Shown here: in pieces, positions 1-5,590 of the stretch
Layout: every line of letters starts with the position of its first letter
How positions within the stretch are numbered: the first letter of the stretch is position 1
NCBI GenBank assembly: GCA_947627075.1
Contig: CANQUR010000030.1
Coordinates: forward strand, 1-13,136
Source: an uncultured Clostridia bacterium
GTDB taxonomy: Bacteria > Bacillota > Clostridia > Christensenellales > Pumilibacteraceae
Direction: 5' to 3'
Length of the DNA stretch: 13,136 bases
Notes under the pieces: model-generated
Databases searched by the model: none
The model's input: the letters and a program-made list of their open reading frames with translations, nothing else
Told to the model about the DNA's origin: nothing
Position numbers and translations under genes: made by a program

Positions 1-1220
1 TTGGTCAATTTGCTTAAAGAACTCTCGAATTTTTTTTGAATATCTTCGTCTTCGGAAACCTCGTTATTTATAATTATCGCCGCTTGATTGACATATCCGA
101 ATTCCTCGGCTATCAAACGTTGATCTTTTGAATCGTCCCAGCCCGAAAACATATAGGTATTTCCAAATTGCAATACGCAAGCTGCGGCTATGGTCAAAAC
201 CATTATGACGGGCAACACTTTGCGGCACGATATAGACAACGACGCGATCTTGCTTCCGCCTAACGGAATGGACTTATGCTTTGTCTTGTCCAATCCCTTA
301 CTGAATATAAGGATAAGCGACGGCATGAGCAAAAATACGCTCAAAAGGCTTACGAGAATCCCCTTTGCAAGTACGATACCTATATCGAAGCCTATGGTAA
401 AGCTCATAAATAATAGCGATATGAGCCCCGCTATTGTCGTAAGCCCGCTTGACGAAATGGGGCGCATATTGTACTCCAATGCCTCTATAAGCGCCTCTTC
501 TTTGTCCATTCCCTTGTTTTTTCGCTCCGTGAAGCCATGCAGTAAAATTATGGAATAGTCCATTGCAAGCGCTATTTGCAATATAGCCGACACGGCAAAG
601 GTTATATAGCTTATCTCGCCGAAAATGAAATTACTGCCCATGTTTATCAATACGGCGCAAGCCAAAACTATGGCAAAAACAAGCGGTTCCAGCCAAGAAT
701 GCGAGGTCAAAAGTAATACCAAAGTGATGATCACAACCGCTATTATCATGATGATAGGTATTTCGGTTTTTAATTTGCTTTCAAGTGTGGAACTCGATAC
801 CAAGCCTCCGCTCAAAGCATATTCCTTTGAATCCAAAAAAGCTCGCAAGTCCTTCAGCGTCGCTTTTGCCTCAGCCGAATACTCGTCGCCTACAAGAGTA
901 AGCATAAATAACGCCTTGCCATCTTTATAAGAATTCAAGGTGACCAATTGAACACCGTTTATTTGTCCGAGCTCATCGCTCATATCGTCAATTTCGCTTT
1001 CGTTTAGTTCGAGCATCAACAACACATTGTTGTTTAGTCCGAATTCCTTTTGCATTACGGCATAGCCTCGGCTTGTATCCGTATCACTCGGCAAATATGC
1101 CGTCATATCATAATTTTGCTTGACAAGTGTACTGAAATATATTCCCGAGATCGCCAAAGCAATGAAAATCACGGCAAAAACTATTCGATACTTTACGATC
1201 CACTTGGCAATCTTTCTCAT
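1..1220 (-). CDS. MMPL/RND-family membrane transporter, N-terminal 406 residues (C-terminus off the left edge)
   Basis: Continuous reading frame on the minus strand from ATG (1218-1220) to the window edge, without a stop or frameshift; I translated it by hand. The protein starts with a short basic stretch and a membrane helix (about residues 10-30), followed by a roughly 120-residue extracytoplasmic domain (about 33-152). A cluster of hydrophobic helices follows (about 154-171, 179-195, 203-228, 258-275, 280-305), then another helix at about 334-352 and the start of a second extracytoplasmic domain. The Asp221-Tyr222 pair, in the context ALAMDYS, matches the conserved Asp-Tyr of MMPL-type RND proteins, thought to relay protons. 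This half-then-repeat layout is typical of MMPL proteins of 700 residues or more, which export lipids or hydrophobic compounds using the proton gradient. The start codon overlaps the stop of the upstream dehydrogenase by one base (TGATG), so translation is probably coupled. The substrate cannot be read from the sequence. Confidence 0.9.
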   Translation of the reverse strand, partial: MRKIAKWIVKYRIVFAVIFIALAISGIYFSTLVKQNYDMTAYLPSDTDTSRGYAVMQKEFGLNNNVLLMLELNESEIDDMSDELGQINGVQLVTLNSYKDGKALFMLTLVGDEYSAEAKATLKDLRAFLDSKEYALSGGLVSSSTLESKLKTEIPIIMIIAVVIITLVLLLTSHSWLEPLVFAIVLACAVLINMGSNFIFGEISYITFAVSAILQIALAMDYSIILLHGFTERKNKGMDKEEALIEALEYNMRPISSSGLTTIAGLISLLFMSFTIGFDIGIVLAKGILVSLLSVFLLMPSLILIFSKGLDKTKHKSIPLGGSKIASLSISCRKVLPVIMVLTIAAACVLQFGNTYMFSGWDDSKDQRLIAEEFGYVNQAAIIINNEVSEDEDIQKKFESSLSKLT

Positions 1221-2236
1221 CAATCCATTACTATCCTACTCAAAATAAATTTATTTTTCGAATTTGTATAATTTTCAAACACCTTATCGGTATCTTTGAA
1301 ATTTACATCCGGCATCTTGTCGAAATCCACTTGGACGGTCTTATTCACAAGCATATTGATGGCGGACGGGAAATTATTATTGCTGCCGTTTATACCCGTG
1401 ACCGTAAGTTGTCGATTGAGTATCGGCGATACGTTTATGCCGTTTAGCTCGGTAGTATTTTCCCAACCCGCCAATGCCACTCTACCGTTTTTTGCGGCAA
1501 GTAACAAAGCTTGATTGAGCGGCAATCCGCATTGAGGTATATGAACGACCGTTTCACTCATTCTTCCGCCGGTAATGGTCATTACGCGCTTTCTTACATC
1601 CACTTCCGAAAAATCCAATACGTAATAAACGTATTTTTCTGCAATGGCGAGTCTTTCCTTATCTATATCTACGACAATAGGCACCGCTTGATAACTCAAT
1701 GCCAACTGCGCAAGTATTATTCCGAGATAAGAAGCGCCGTTTATCACTATATGCTCCCCGCGTTCGAGTTTGAGAGCATTGATTGCGGTTATCGCCATAT
1801 CTACGTGCTCCAACAATAGCGCGCTCTTTTTATCCAATCGATCGGGCAACTTATAGGCGTCATTTGCCTTGACTACAGCGAAATCGCATAAAAATCCATT
1901 CGCGCTCTGTCCGTAAACCGCAAGATTGTCGCAGTCGCTCATTCTGCCGTCAAAGCACATTTGACAACAGCCACACGCCGAAAACGGACGGATCGCCACC
2001 ATATCGCCTCGCGAAATGTTCTTTACGTCTTTGCCAACCTCGGTGACCATTCCTATGCCCTGTCTGCCAAGCACTATAGGCGATGTGAACGGGATCTTTC
2101 CGCTGTACATCATTATATCGGATTCGCTTACCGCGCTGTATTTCAGCTTTATCTTCGCGCAGTCGTCCGCTACCGATTGACTCTCTATGTCCGTAAGTTC
2201 AAGTGAATGAGGTGCATTTAATCTCCAAGCCTTCAT
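1220..2236 (-). CDS. Zinc-type medium-chain alcohol dehydrogenase/reductase with a degenerate catalytic zinc site
   Basis: The 338-residue length is normal for the MDR (zinc-containing alcohol/polyol dehydrogenase) superfamily. The N-terminal GroES-like domain carries the full structural-zinc lobe: Cys88, Cys91, Cys94 and Cys102 in the canonical C-x2-C-x2-C-x7-C spacing. The Rossmann domain begins near residue 160 (VINGASYLGI, a relaxed glycine motif), and Asp190 after the second beta strand suggests NAD(H) rather than NADP(H). The catalytic zinc ligands look replaced. The usual Cys of the GICGSD motif is Ser37 (AVSESD), and the usual GHE is GRQ (Gly57-Arg58-Gln59). The protein may therefore bind no catalytic zinc, or may not work as a classical alcohol dehydrogenase. 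The start is supported by GGAG at 2245-2248, 8 nt upstream, and by a promoter at 2279-2307. It is first in a two-gene operon with the MMPL transporter. The substrate is unknown. Confidence 0.9.
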   Translation of the reverse strand: MKAWRLNAPHSLELTDIESQSVADDCAKIKLKYSAVSESDIMMYSGKIPFTSPIVLGRQGIGMVTEVGKDVKNISRGDMVAIRPFSACGCCQMCFDGRMSDCDNLAVYGQSANGFLCDFAVVKANDAYKLPDRLDKKSALLLEHVDMAITAINALKLERGEHIVINGASYLGIILAQLALSYQAVPIVVDIDKERLAIAEKYVYYVLDFSEVDVRKRVMTITGGRMSETVVHIPQCGLPLNQALLLAAKNGRVALAGWENTTELNGINVSPILNRQLTVTGINGSNNNFPSAINMLVNKTVQVDFDKMPDVNFKDTDKVFENYTNSKNKFILSRIVMD

Positions 2237-2278
2237 AATCCGATCTCCAAATACTATATAAACCTATTATATGATTAT

Positions 2279-2307
2279 AGTATACCACTATATCAGTTTT
2301 TTTTCAA
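2279..2307 (-). promoter_or_regulatory. Sigma-70-type promoter of the dehydrogenase-transporter operon
   Basis: Read on the minus strand: TTGAAA (2302-2307), a 17-nt spacer, then TATACT (2279-2284). A second -10-like TATAAT overlaps at 2274-2279. The predicted start of transcription lies about 35 nt before the dehydrogenase ATG. Identified by eye from consensus and spacing. Confidence 0.65.
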
Positions 2308-2348
2308 CTGATTTTATTAATATTTTGTTCCAAAATGCCGCTAAATGT

Positions 2349-2377
2349 TTGACTTTTTATTTTTATTCTATTATAAT
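2349..2377 (+). promoter_or_regulatory. Strong promoter of the tRNA-Arg unit
   Basis: TTGACT (2349-2354), exactly 17 nt, TATAAT (2372-2377). It points at the broken tRNA copy (2468) and the intact tRNA-Arg (2592). No open reading frame follows, so a stable-RNA transcript with a leader of about 200 nt is the natural reading. Confidence 0.75.
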
Positions 2378-2432
2378 GATTAGGCTGTATAGATAATTAC
2401 AGTTCCCTATTTTATTTGAGTCCTCTGTCCAA

Positions 2433-2596
2433 GCAACCGCAGGTTGCGAACGCCGCAAGCAGTAAGGCGAGTATTAGCTCAATTGGATAGAGCGTTGGTC
2501 TACGGAACCAAAGGCGAAAACTCCGTAAAATTGAATATGCTAAATATGCGCCCTTAGCCGAGGCACGAAGTGCCGAACGCCGGCGCCGCAGGCGCC
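2433..2596 (+). repeat. Three small GC-rich hairpins with three-base loops, two followed by GAACGCC
   Basis: Hairpin 1: GCAACC-GCA-GGTTGC (2433-2447). Hairpin 2: GGCAC-GAA-GTGCC (2562-2574). Hairpin 3: GGCGCC-GCA-GGCGCC (2582-2596). Hairpins 1 and 2 are each followed directly by GAACGCC (2448-2454, 2575-2581). All stems pair perfectly. Hairpin 3 takes in the first five bases of the mature tRNA-Arg acceptor strand, so in the precursor it competes with the tRNA fold. The shared layout suggests a family of short foldback repeats. No coding potential is apparent. Confidence 0.6.
2468..2514 (+). pseudogene. Truncated tRNA-Arg(ACG) 5' half
   Basis: Positions 2473-2514 match the intact tRNA-Arg at 2597-2638 in 41 of 42 bases. 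The match covers the D arm, the complete anticodon arm with loop CTACGGA (anticodon ACG) and the start of the variable region. After that the sequence diverges: there is no T arm, no 3' acceptor strand and no CCA. The bases before the match also differ, so no acceptor stem can form with any nearby sequence. It sits between the promoter at 2349-2377 and the intact gene, in the same orientation. This suggests a tandem tRNA duplication whose first member decayed, or a recombination scar. The anticodon bases TACGGA (2501-2506) can also pair with TCCGTA (2522-2527). Confidence 0.75.
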
Positions 2597-2668
2597 ATTA
2601 GCTCAACTGGATAGAGCGTTGGTCTACGGAACCAAAGGTTGGGGATTCGAACTCCTCATGGCGCGCCA
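2592..2668 (+). tRNA. tRNA-Arg (anticodon ACG), CCA encoded
   Basis: A full cloverleaf can be drawn by hand. The acceptor stem GCGCCAT (2592-2598) pairs with ATGGCGC (2658-2664). The D stem is GCTC/GAGC, and the anticodon stem TTGGT/ACCAA encloses loop CTACGGA, giving ACG at positions 34-36. The T stem GGGGA/TCCTC has one G-T pair and encloses TTCGAAC. The discriminator is G2665, followed by the gene-encoded CCA (2666-2668). Anticodon ACG is normally edited to ICG and then reads CGU, CGC and CGA. Total length is 77 nt including CCA. Confidence 0.96.
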
Positions 2669-2671
2669 ATT

Positions 2672-2699
2672 CCCCCATCTCTTTCGAGGTGGGGGTATT
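2672..2699 (+). terminator. Likely terminator of tRNA-Arg
   Basis: CCCCCATCTC (2672-2681), loop TTTC, GAGGTGGGGG (2686-2695): a 10-bp stem with one T-G pair, starting four bases after the CCA. The T-rich tail is short and interrupted (TATTT), so termination may be incomplete. Confidence 0.6.
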
Positions 2700-2723
2700 T
2701 CACGCCTTGAGGGTCCATCCCCA

Positions 2724-2817
2724 CGTGCTTCGCACGGTTGGCGAGAGGCGGTCGCTTCGCTCCCTTGGTGGCAAGTTGTGCTTTTCTCCTTTTTTACAAC
2801 ATTTCATCTTTGCCACC
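2724..2817. repeat. Foldback structures between the two tRNA 3'-end copies
   Basis: CGTGC-TTC-GCACG (2724-2736) is a perfect three-base-loop hairpin of the kind seen upstream of the tRNA. Further on, GGTGGCAA (2767-2774) pairs with TTGCCACC (2810-2817), and inside it GTTGT (2775-2779) pairs with ACAAC (2796-2800). This gives a 51-bp two-tier stem-loop ending just before the second tRNA 3' copy. No open reading frame here is credible. Confidence 0.5.
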
Positions 2818-2888
2818 GCGAACTCCTCATGGCGCGCCAACGAGAACAAAACGAGAGCAACGGTAAAGAAAGCGTTTTCCGTTTTTAT

Positions 2889-3110
2889 TCAGTCGTTCGT
2901 TATTCCAAGCAAATAATCTGCGGAAACATCAAAGTATTGAGCAATTTTGAAAATCGCTTCAGCCGTAGGCATTTGCTTGCCCGTCTCCCAATAGCTTACC
3001 GAGGCATTGCTGATATCGAGTTCCTTGGCAAGCGCATTTTGCCCGATATTTTTTTCGGCGCGTAACGATTTCAGCCTTTCGCCAAATACCCTATTGTCAT
3101 ACTTTTCCAT
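2889..3110 (-). CDS. Small XRE-family (Cro/CI-type) transcriptional regulator
   Basis: The 73-residue protein is almost entirely one HTH_XRE domain: FGERLKSLRAEKNIGQ, then ALAKELDISNASVSYWETGK (turn and recognition helix about residues 26-45), and the terminal helix ending in DYLLG, typical of these repressors. There is no partner or peptidase domain. I chose the ATG at 3108-3110; a TTG six codons upstream (3126-3128) keeps the frame but adds no domain residues. Neither start has a clear Shine-Dalgarno sequence. A -10-like TAGAAT lies 8 nt before the ATG (3119-3124, minus strand), so the transcript could be leaderless. The gene diverges from the TM2 gene at 3204. The spacer holds two related palindromes, so it probably controls itself and the TM2 gene. 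Confidence 0.88.
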   Translation of the reverse strand: MEKYDNRVFGERLKSLRAEKNIGQNALAKELDISNASVSYWETGKQMPTAEAIFKIAQYFDVSADYLLGITND

Positions 3111-3121
3111 TTGAAAATATT

Positions 3122-3174
3122 CTAACAATAATTAGTCTATTTTACTTGACTTCTAATTATAATTAGAGTATAGT
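3122..3174 (+). promoter_or_regulatory. TM2 gene promoter with two putative regulator operators
   Basis: The promoter is TTGACT (3146-3151), a 17-nt spacer, and TATAGT (3169-3174). The spacer consists almost wholly of a perfect 16-bp palindrome, TCTAATTATAATTAGA (3152-3167). A second site, CTAACAATAATTAG (3122-3135), matches the inner 14 bases of the first in 12 positions. Its centre lies 31 bp away, about three helical turns, and next to the start of the divergent XRE gene. Binding at the first site would block RNA polymerase at the TM2 promoter, and binding at the second would affect the XRE gene. That the neighbouring XRE protein is the ligand is an inference from position. Confidence 0.65.
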
Positions 3175-3203
3175 GTAAGTAATTATTTTTACGGAGGTAA
3201 AAT

Positions 3204-3587
3204 ATGGAAGAGACAAAATTTTGTAAATTTTGCGGAGAAAAAATTCCTTATGACGCAGTGATCTGTACAAAGTGTGGTAGGCAGGTCGAAAAAATCGAAA
3301 ACAATAAAGAAGGTATAGTCATAAATAATGTTGCGACTTCAGCTTCTTCTGCCTCATCATCAAACAACATTATGCCCTCGAGAGGGCGCATAAAACTTGT
3401 GAACAAATGGATTTCATTTATTCTATGCCTTTTTCTTGGCTGTCTTGGCGTACATAAATTTTATGAAGGCAAAGTGGGCATGGGCATACTCTATTTCTTA
3501 ACAATGGGTATTTGCGGAATTGGCTGGATAATCGATATCTTTGTAATTCTTGGCAAGCCCGACCCCTACGAAGTGTATTTGTCATAA
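3204..3587 (+). CDS. Zinc-ribbon TM2-domain membrane protein
   Basis: 127 residues. The N-terminus is a zinc ribbon with two Cys pairs (Cys7/Cys10 in FCKFCG and Cys21/Cys24 in CTKCG). A Ser/Ala/Asn-rich linker follows (about 42-60), then a TM2 domain (about 65-118). That domain has two membrane helices joined by a short loop with the family pattern: KWISFILC, LGCLGVHKFYEGKVGMGILYF, then GWIIDIFVIL. TM2 proteins are small inner-membrane proteins of unknown general role, and zinc-ribbon fusions are common in Bacillota. The start is fixed by GGAGG (3193-3197), 6 nt before the ATG, and by the promoter at 3146-3174. It diverges from the XRE regulator and is probably its target. It ends 161 bp before the convergent lipoprotein gene, with terminators between. 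Confidence 0.92.
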   Translation: MEETKFCKFCGEKIPYDAVICTKCGRQVEKIENNKEGIVINNVATSASSASSSNNIMPSRGRIKLVNKWISFILCLFLGCLGVHKFYEGKVGMGILYFLTMGICGIGWIIDIFVILGKPDPYEVYLS

Positions 3588-3602
3588 TAAGTGTTACACT
3601 TA
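3588..3602. other. Perfect 15-bp palindrome right after the TM2 stop codon
   Basis: TAAGTGT-T-ACACTTA begins at the base after the stop. Its sequence differs from the operator palindromes upstream. It could be a protein site or a weak mRNA 3' hairpin; nothing decides between them. Confidence 0.35.
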
Positions 3603-3624
3603 ATCATTTTGTTCCAATTTACGA

Positions 3625-3659
3625 CTGCTCGGAGCGTAAGGTCACGGGCAGCCTTTTTT
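3625..3659 (+). terminator. Probable rho-independent terminator after the TM2 gene
   Basis: CTGCTCG (3625-3631) pairs with CGGGCAG (3645-3651), one T-G pair, with a 13-nt loop. It is followed by CC and six T residues (3654-3659). The loop is large, so efficiency is uncertain. Confidence 0.5.
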
Positions 3660-3687
3660 CATTCATTCATAATAAAACGTTCCTAAT

Positions 3688-3724
3688 AAAAAAGCAGCTT
3701 GACGATACAAGTTGCTTTTTTTTT
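3688..3724. terminator. Bidirectional terminator between convergent TM2 and lipoprotein genes
   Basis: A-run, GCAGCTTG, loop ACGATA, CAAGTTGC, T-run (nine T). The 8-bp core stem has one G-T pair and is extended by A-T pairs. T-tracts on both strands let it serve the plus-strand TM2 transcript and the minus-strand lipoprotein transcript, whose stop codon is 25 nt away. Confidence 0.85.
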
Positions 3725-3748
3725 GATTGATAACTTTTATTTATAAAA

Positions 3749-5461
3749 TTATTCTTCTTCGGTATTAAGTTCTACAGACGGATCGTAAATATCATCCGAA
3801 GCCTTTGCACCTACAAATTGCTTATCATCTATGCGTCCGATATTTACAAAGAAAGCGTAATCGTTTGCATAATCGTCCACTTCACCGAACATCATTGCAA
3901 ACTCACCTACTATATCGAGTTTGAATGTAGCCGAAGTATTCATATCCGATCCGAGAGTAAGCACTTCGTTTTCGTCGGCAAGACGATAAGCGTTTGTTGC
4001 ATAATAGCTTCCGTTACCGTCCCCGAAGTAAACAGTGTTGTCCTTTATCGCGTAAATGTTATTTACGGTATTGCTGTAAATCTTTTTCATTTCTACGCCG
4101 TCATAAAGGAACATTCCGCTACTGCTATAGCAAAGCGCATAAACTTCGTTCGACCTTCTGTCGGGACGGAAGCAAACGATTCCGGTATATGAACCGATAT
4201 CCTCTATATTGAGCGCGATACCGCTTTGATTCTCGAGCAATTTGAGGTATGAACTGTTTGCACCATACGTTTTTTCGATCTCGCTTTTCTTTGCTTCATA
4301 AGCGTCGCGATAAGTGGGACTTATGGGCTCGATAGTGACCTCACCGTCTTTATCGGCATATGTCCCGCCTACAAAGCTCTTATGCAAATTGGTATATGCT
4401 ATAACATTGCCGCCATTGCGAGCTTCCTCATAGAAAAGATATCCCGATTCAACGCTTCTTAATGTGATGGTGTTGCCGGTAGCAAGCACTTCGCCGCTCT
4501 CACTTCCGTCCGGACGCATGGCAACAACGATATTGCCGGAGCGTACTTGATCTTCCTCATCGATCGCTCTCGTATAATATACGAAGTCCTCCACTCCGTT
4601 CGTATCGATACCTTTATAATATATCTCGTTTACGGGGAACAATACTGCGCTGACATTTGTCGCAGATTCCTTGACAGCCTCTACCTTGTTGTTATTAACG
4701 ATGACCGAAATAATGCTTGTCCCGTCATGAACTGCAAGTATTATTTTGCCTCTTTGATTATAGAAAGCGTATTCGGATGTCGTCGAATCGTTCTTTGTAG
4801 TATAAAGAAGTTTGGTATCCGTTCCATCGAGCTTTGTGGTAAAAAACATCGTTTTGTTTACGTCAAAACTTCCGTCACGGTTTTGATTGTTCGAAGGAGA
4901 CGCGTAATACACACGATCGTCGTAAATGAATATTCCGCCCTGCGCATAACCGCTCGTGCCTATGGTCTTGGACGAGATCCTGTCCACAACAGGCGAATCG
5001 ACCGTTTCGGTGAGTTCGATAGGCTTATCGTTATCGTCATAGACGATCTTGCCGTCATTGTCTTTCTTGTATCCTGTAACGACAGTTTCCTTTTTTGTAA
5101 CGAATTCATAGCCTGTAACGGGATCGAAATTGCTTTTGAATGTCTTGAGCGTTTCGGTGATACCGTAAGAGGTCACATATTCGAATTCGGCATCGCTTCC
5201 CAAAAGCTCTGCCCTATACAGACCGCCCTTATCGACATTGCCCCAATAATTCTGTTTGCCATCGTCGGTATATCCGCGATAACCGTTTATAAAATACATA
5301 TAATTGCCATATTGGACCGCGCTTCCGCCATTGCTCATGACAACATATGATGTGTCTTGAACGCCCTCGACGGGAGTGTTTCGATAAGCTTCACCGCATC
5401 CGATCAAAGGGACACACACGAGAAGCACCGCTACTATAGCCGCAAAAATTTTCTTTTTCAT
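3749..5461 (-). CDS. Secreted lipoprotein with beta-propeller-like (DUF5050-type) repeats
   Basis: 570 residues from the ATG at 5459-5461. The N-terminus MKKKIFAAIVAVLLVCVPL leads into the lipobox L19-I20-G21-C22, so the protein should be lipidated at Cys22 and held on the outer face of the membrane. The frame stays open upstream to 5554. I reject that longer start because a consensus promoter (5502-5530) lies inside it, and because GGAG at 5473-5476 precedes the internal ATG. The mature part has recurring short aromatic strands (NYMYFING, RVYYASP, EIYYKG, YLFYEE, TVYFGDG) and turns of the type LDGTD and PDGSE. This resembles the DUF5050/LRP-like beta-propeller proteins of Clostridia, assigned from pattern memory only. 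No enzyme motif is seen. The C-terminus is acidic. A role in binding or sensing outside the cell is inference. Confidence 0.85.
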   Translation of the reverse strand: MKKKIFAAIVAVLLVCVPLIGCGEAYRNTPVEGVQDTSYVVMSNGGSAVQYGNYMYFINGYRGYTDDGKQNYWGNVDKGGLYRAELLGSDAEFEYVTSYGITETLKTFKSNFDPVTGYEFVTKKETVVTGYKKDNDGKIVYDDNDKPIELTETVDSPVVDRISSKTIGTSGYAQGGIFIYDDRVYYASPSNNQNRDGSFDVNKTMFFTTKLDGTDTKLLYTTKNDSTTSEYAFYNQRGKIILAVHDGTSIISVIVNNNKVEAVKESATNVSAVLFPVNEIYYKGIDTNGVEDFVYYTRAIDEEDQVRSGNIVVAMRPDGSESGEVLATGNTITLRSVESGYLFYEEARNGGNVIAYTNLHKSFVGGTYADKDGEVTIEPISPTYRDAYEAKKSEIEKTYGANSSYLKLLENQSGIALNIEDIGSYTGIVCFRPDRRSNEVYALCYSSSGMFLYDGVEMKKIYSNTVNNIYAIKDNTVYFGDGNGSYYATNAYRLADENEVLTLGSDMNTSATFKLDIVGEFAMMFGEVDDYANDYAFFVNIGRIDDKQFVGAKASDDIYDPSVELNTEEE

Positions 5462-5501
5462 TTTTGTTATAACTCCAAAAGTGATAATAGTCAACCTTAA
5501 T

Positions 5502-5530
5502 ATTATACCTTCAAAAGGAAAATTAGTCAA
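5502..5530 (-). promoter_or_regulatory. Promoter of the lipoprotein gene
   Basis: Minus strand: TTGACT (5525-5530), 17-nt spacer, TATAAT (5502-5507). The expected transcript start near 5495 leaves a leader of about 35 nt before the ATG at 5461. This decides against the longer reading frame. I see no terminator between the upstream gene (stop at 5591) and this promoter, so some read-through is possible. Confidence 0.8.
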
Positions 5531-5590
5531 ACTATTTTCAATGGCAATTGTCAAATATTTATATTTTTAGCGGCCATATTGACGGATTTT

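Larger units (their letters stand above)
2648..2840 (+). repeat. 22-bp direct repeat of the tRNA-Arg 3' end (2648-2669 and 2819-2840), attachment-site-like
   Basis: The last part of the tRNA-Arg gene, from within the T loop through CCA plus one base (2648-2669), recurs without mismatch at 2819-2840. The two copies start 171 bp apart. Duplication of a tRNA 3' end is the classic mark left by tyrosine-integrase elements. The interval between the copies is only about 150 bp and holds hairpins but no gene. It is therefore either the scar of a nearly fully deleted element, or the 3' remnant of another tRNA copy. No integrase gene is present in the window. Confidence 0.6.

Noticed and set aside
2861..2888. 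AACGG...CCGTTTTT possible terminator on the plus strand
   Set aside because: A 5-bp stem with a 15-nt loop is weak, and a better hairpin already follows the tRNA. It does not suit the minus-strand XRE gene because no T-run follows in that direction.
2619..3065. 148-codon plus-strand frame starting inside tRNA-Arg
   Set aside because: It runs through a tRNA, hairpins and the antisense of the XRE regulator. It has no domain and no ribosome binding site.
2889..3587. Toxin-antitoxin interpretation of the XRE/TM2 pair
   Set aside because: Antitoxin and toxin genes are normally co-directional and overlapping. Here the genes diverge, and the TM2 protein has no known toxin signature, so a regulator-target pair is the simpler reading.
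4547..5350. 267-codon open frame on the plus strand opposite the lipoprotein gene
   Set aside because: It lies wholly antisense to a gene with signal peptide, lipobox, promoter and ribosome binding site. Its translation is rich in Ile, Val and Arg with no domain pattern.
5462..5554. N-terminal extension of the lipoprotein by 31 residues
   Set aside because: It would start upstream of the predicted transcription start and would bury the signal peptide. The internal ATG has a ribosome binding site and a proper lipoprotein leader.
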